Positions 22,921 to 23,183 of a stretch of 23,183 nucleotides of DNA are shown piece by piece. Every line of letters begins with the position of its first letter. Position 1 is the first letter of the stretch. Source of the stretch: Spirochaetaceae bacterium UBA4077 (GTDB lineage Bacteria > Spirochaetota > Spirochaetia > Treponematales > Rectinemataceae); NCBI GenBank assembly GCA_002383375.1, contig DFYR01000062.1, positions 1-23,183 on the forward strand. The letters run 5' to 3'. The position numbers and the translations under genes are program-made. The notes beneath the pieces were generated by a model. The model searched no databases and was not told the origin of the DNA. It was given only the letters and a program-made list of their open reading frames with translations.

Positions 22921-23183
22921 ATGAAGGCTCTCGTTAAGACAAAGACCGAAGCCGGGCTGTGGATGGAAGAAGTACCCATGCCCGAGATTGGGGACAATGA
23001 TCTGCTCGTCAAGATAAAAAAGACGGCGATTTGCGGCACCGATATCCATATATGGAAATGGGATCCCTGGGCCAGTCGCACAATCAAGCCCGGCATGATA
23101 ATCGGCCACGAGTTTGTGGGCGAGATCGTGGATATGGGTAGATCCGTCACCGGCTACCAGATCGGGGAACGAGTCTCGGGAGA
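22921..23183 (+). CDS. tdh: L-threonine 3-dehydrogenase, N-terminal part (3' end outside window)
   Basis: An open frame of 87 codons runs off the end of the window. The ATG has AAGGAGG five bases upstream. The protein begins MKALVKTKTEAGLWMEEVPM and continues with KKTAICGTDIHIWKWD and IIGHEFVGEIVDMG, which is the N-terminal zinc site of medium-chain alcohol dehydrogenases (C38 and the HE pair). The AICGTDIHIW pattern and the start are close to bacterial threonine 3-dehydrogenase, which oxidises L-threonine to 2-amino-3-ketobutyrate with NAD+. A related sorbitol-type dehydrogenase is less likely. The partner gene kbl (2-amino-3-ketobutyrate CoA ligase) may follow outside the window. Confidence 0.85.
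   Translation, partial: MKALVKTKTEAGLWMEEVPMPEIGDNDLLVKIKKTAICGTDIHIWKWDPWASRTIKPGMIIGHEFVGEIVDMGRSVTGYQIGERVSG

Overview
The window reads as part of the chromosome of an anaerobic or fermentative bacterium, most likely a spirochaete of the Treponema/Rectinema kind. This is an inference. It rests on a fused aspartate carbamoyltransferase (catalytic plus Zn-binding regulatory chain in one polypeptide), a TRAP-type sugar-acid uptake locus under a membrane-anchored AraC regulator, a lamin-tail lipoprotein and a kinase-like/BON fusion. No 16S gene or other decisive marker is present. No tRNA, rRNA, CRISPR array, insertion sequence or integrase was seen.

Region 1 (1-2400) looks like the edge of a defence island. 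It holds the 3' part of a type I restriction specificity gene (hsdS, visibly AT-rich). Convergent to it is a two-gene operon: a Xre/ImmA-IrrE-type metalloprotease with a C-terminal tail that resembles a MazE-like antitoxin, overlapping a MazF/PemK toxin gene. A near-consensus promoter with an overlapping inverted repeat precedes the operon.

Region 2 (2525-9624, all minus strand) is a catabolic locus: AraC regulator > dctP > dctQ > dctM > DUF2264 enzyme, closed by a strong terminator. A GC-rich hairpin lies between dctP and dctQ. The regulator gene carries a one-base frameshift in an A run near its 3' end. The DUF2264 gene may carry a second homopolymer indel at its end.

Region 3 (9706-12504, minus) pairs a NudL-like CoA-pyrophosphatase with a 703-residue EF-hand membrane protein of unknown function.

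Region 4 (12639-23183) is housekeeping. In order it holds trxA; a lamin-tail lipoprotein; rpiB; a ROK sugar kinase with a beta-CASP metallo-beta-lactamase RNase; an RlmD/TrmA-type RNA m5U methyltransferase with the fused pyrBI; an RlmB-type methyltransferase with the kinase-like/BON protein; an EamA exporter; and the start of threonine 3-dehydrogenase, cut by the window end.

Two start-site classes are visible. Genes such as trxA, tdh, pyrBI, dctP and the Xre-protease have strong Shine-Dalgarno sequences. rpiB, the beta-CASP gene, the m5U methyltransferase gene and the EamA gene lack one and have a -10-like box only 6-10 bases before ATG, which suggests leaderless mRNAs.
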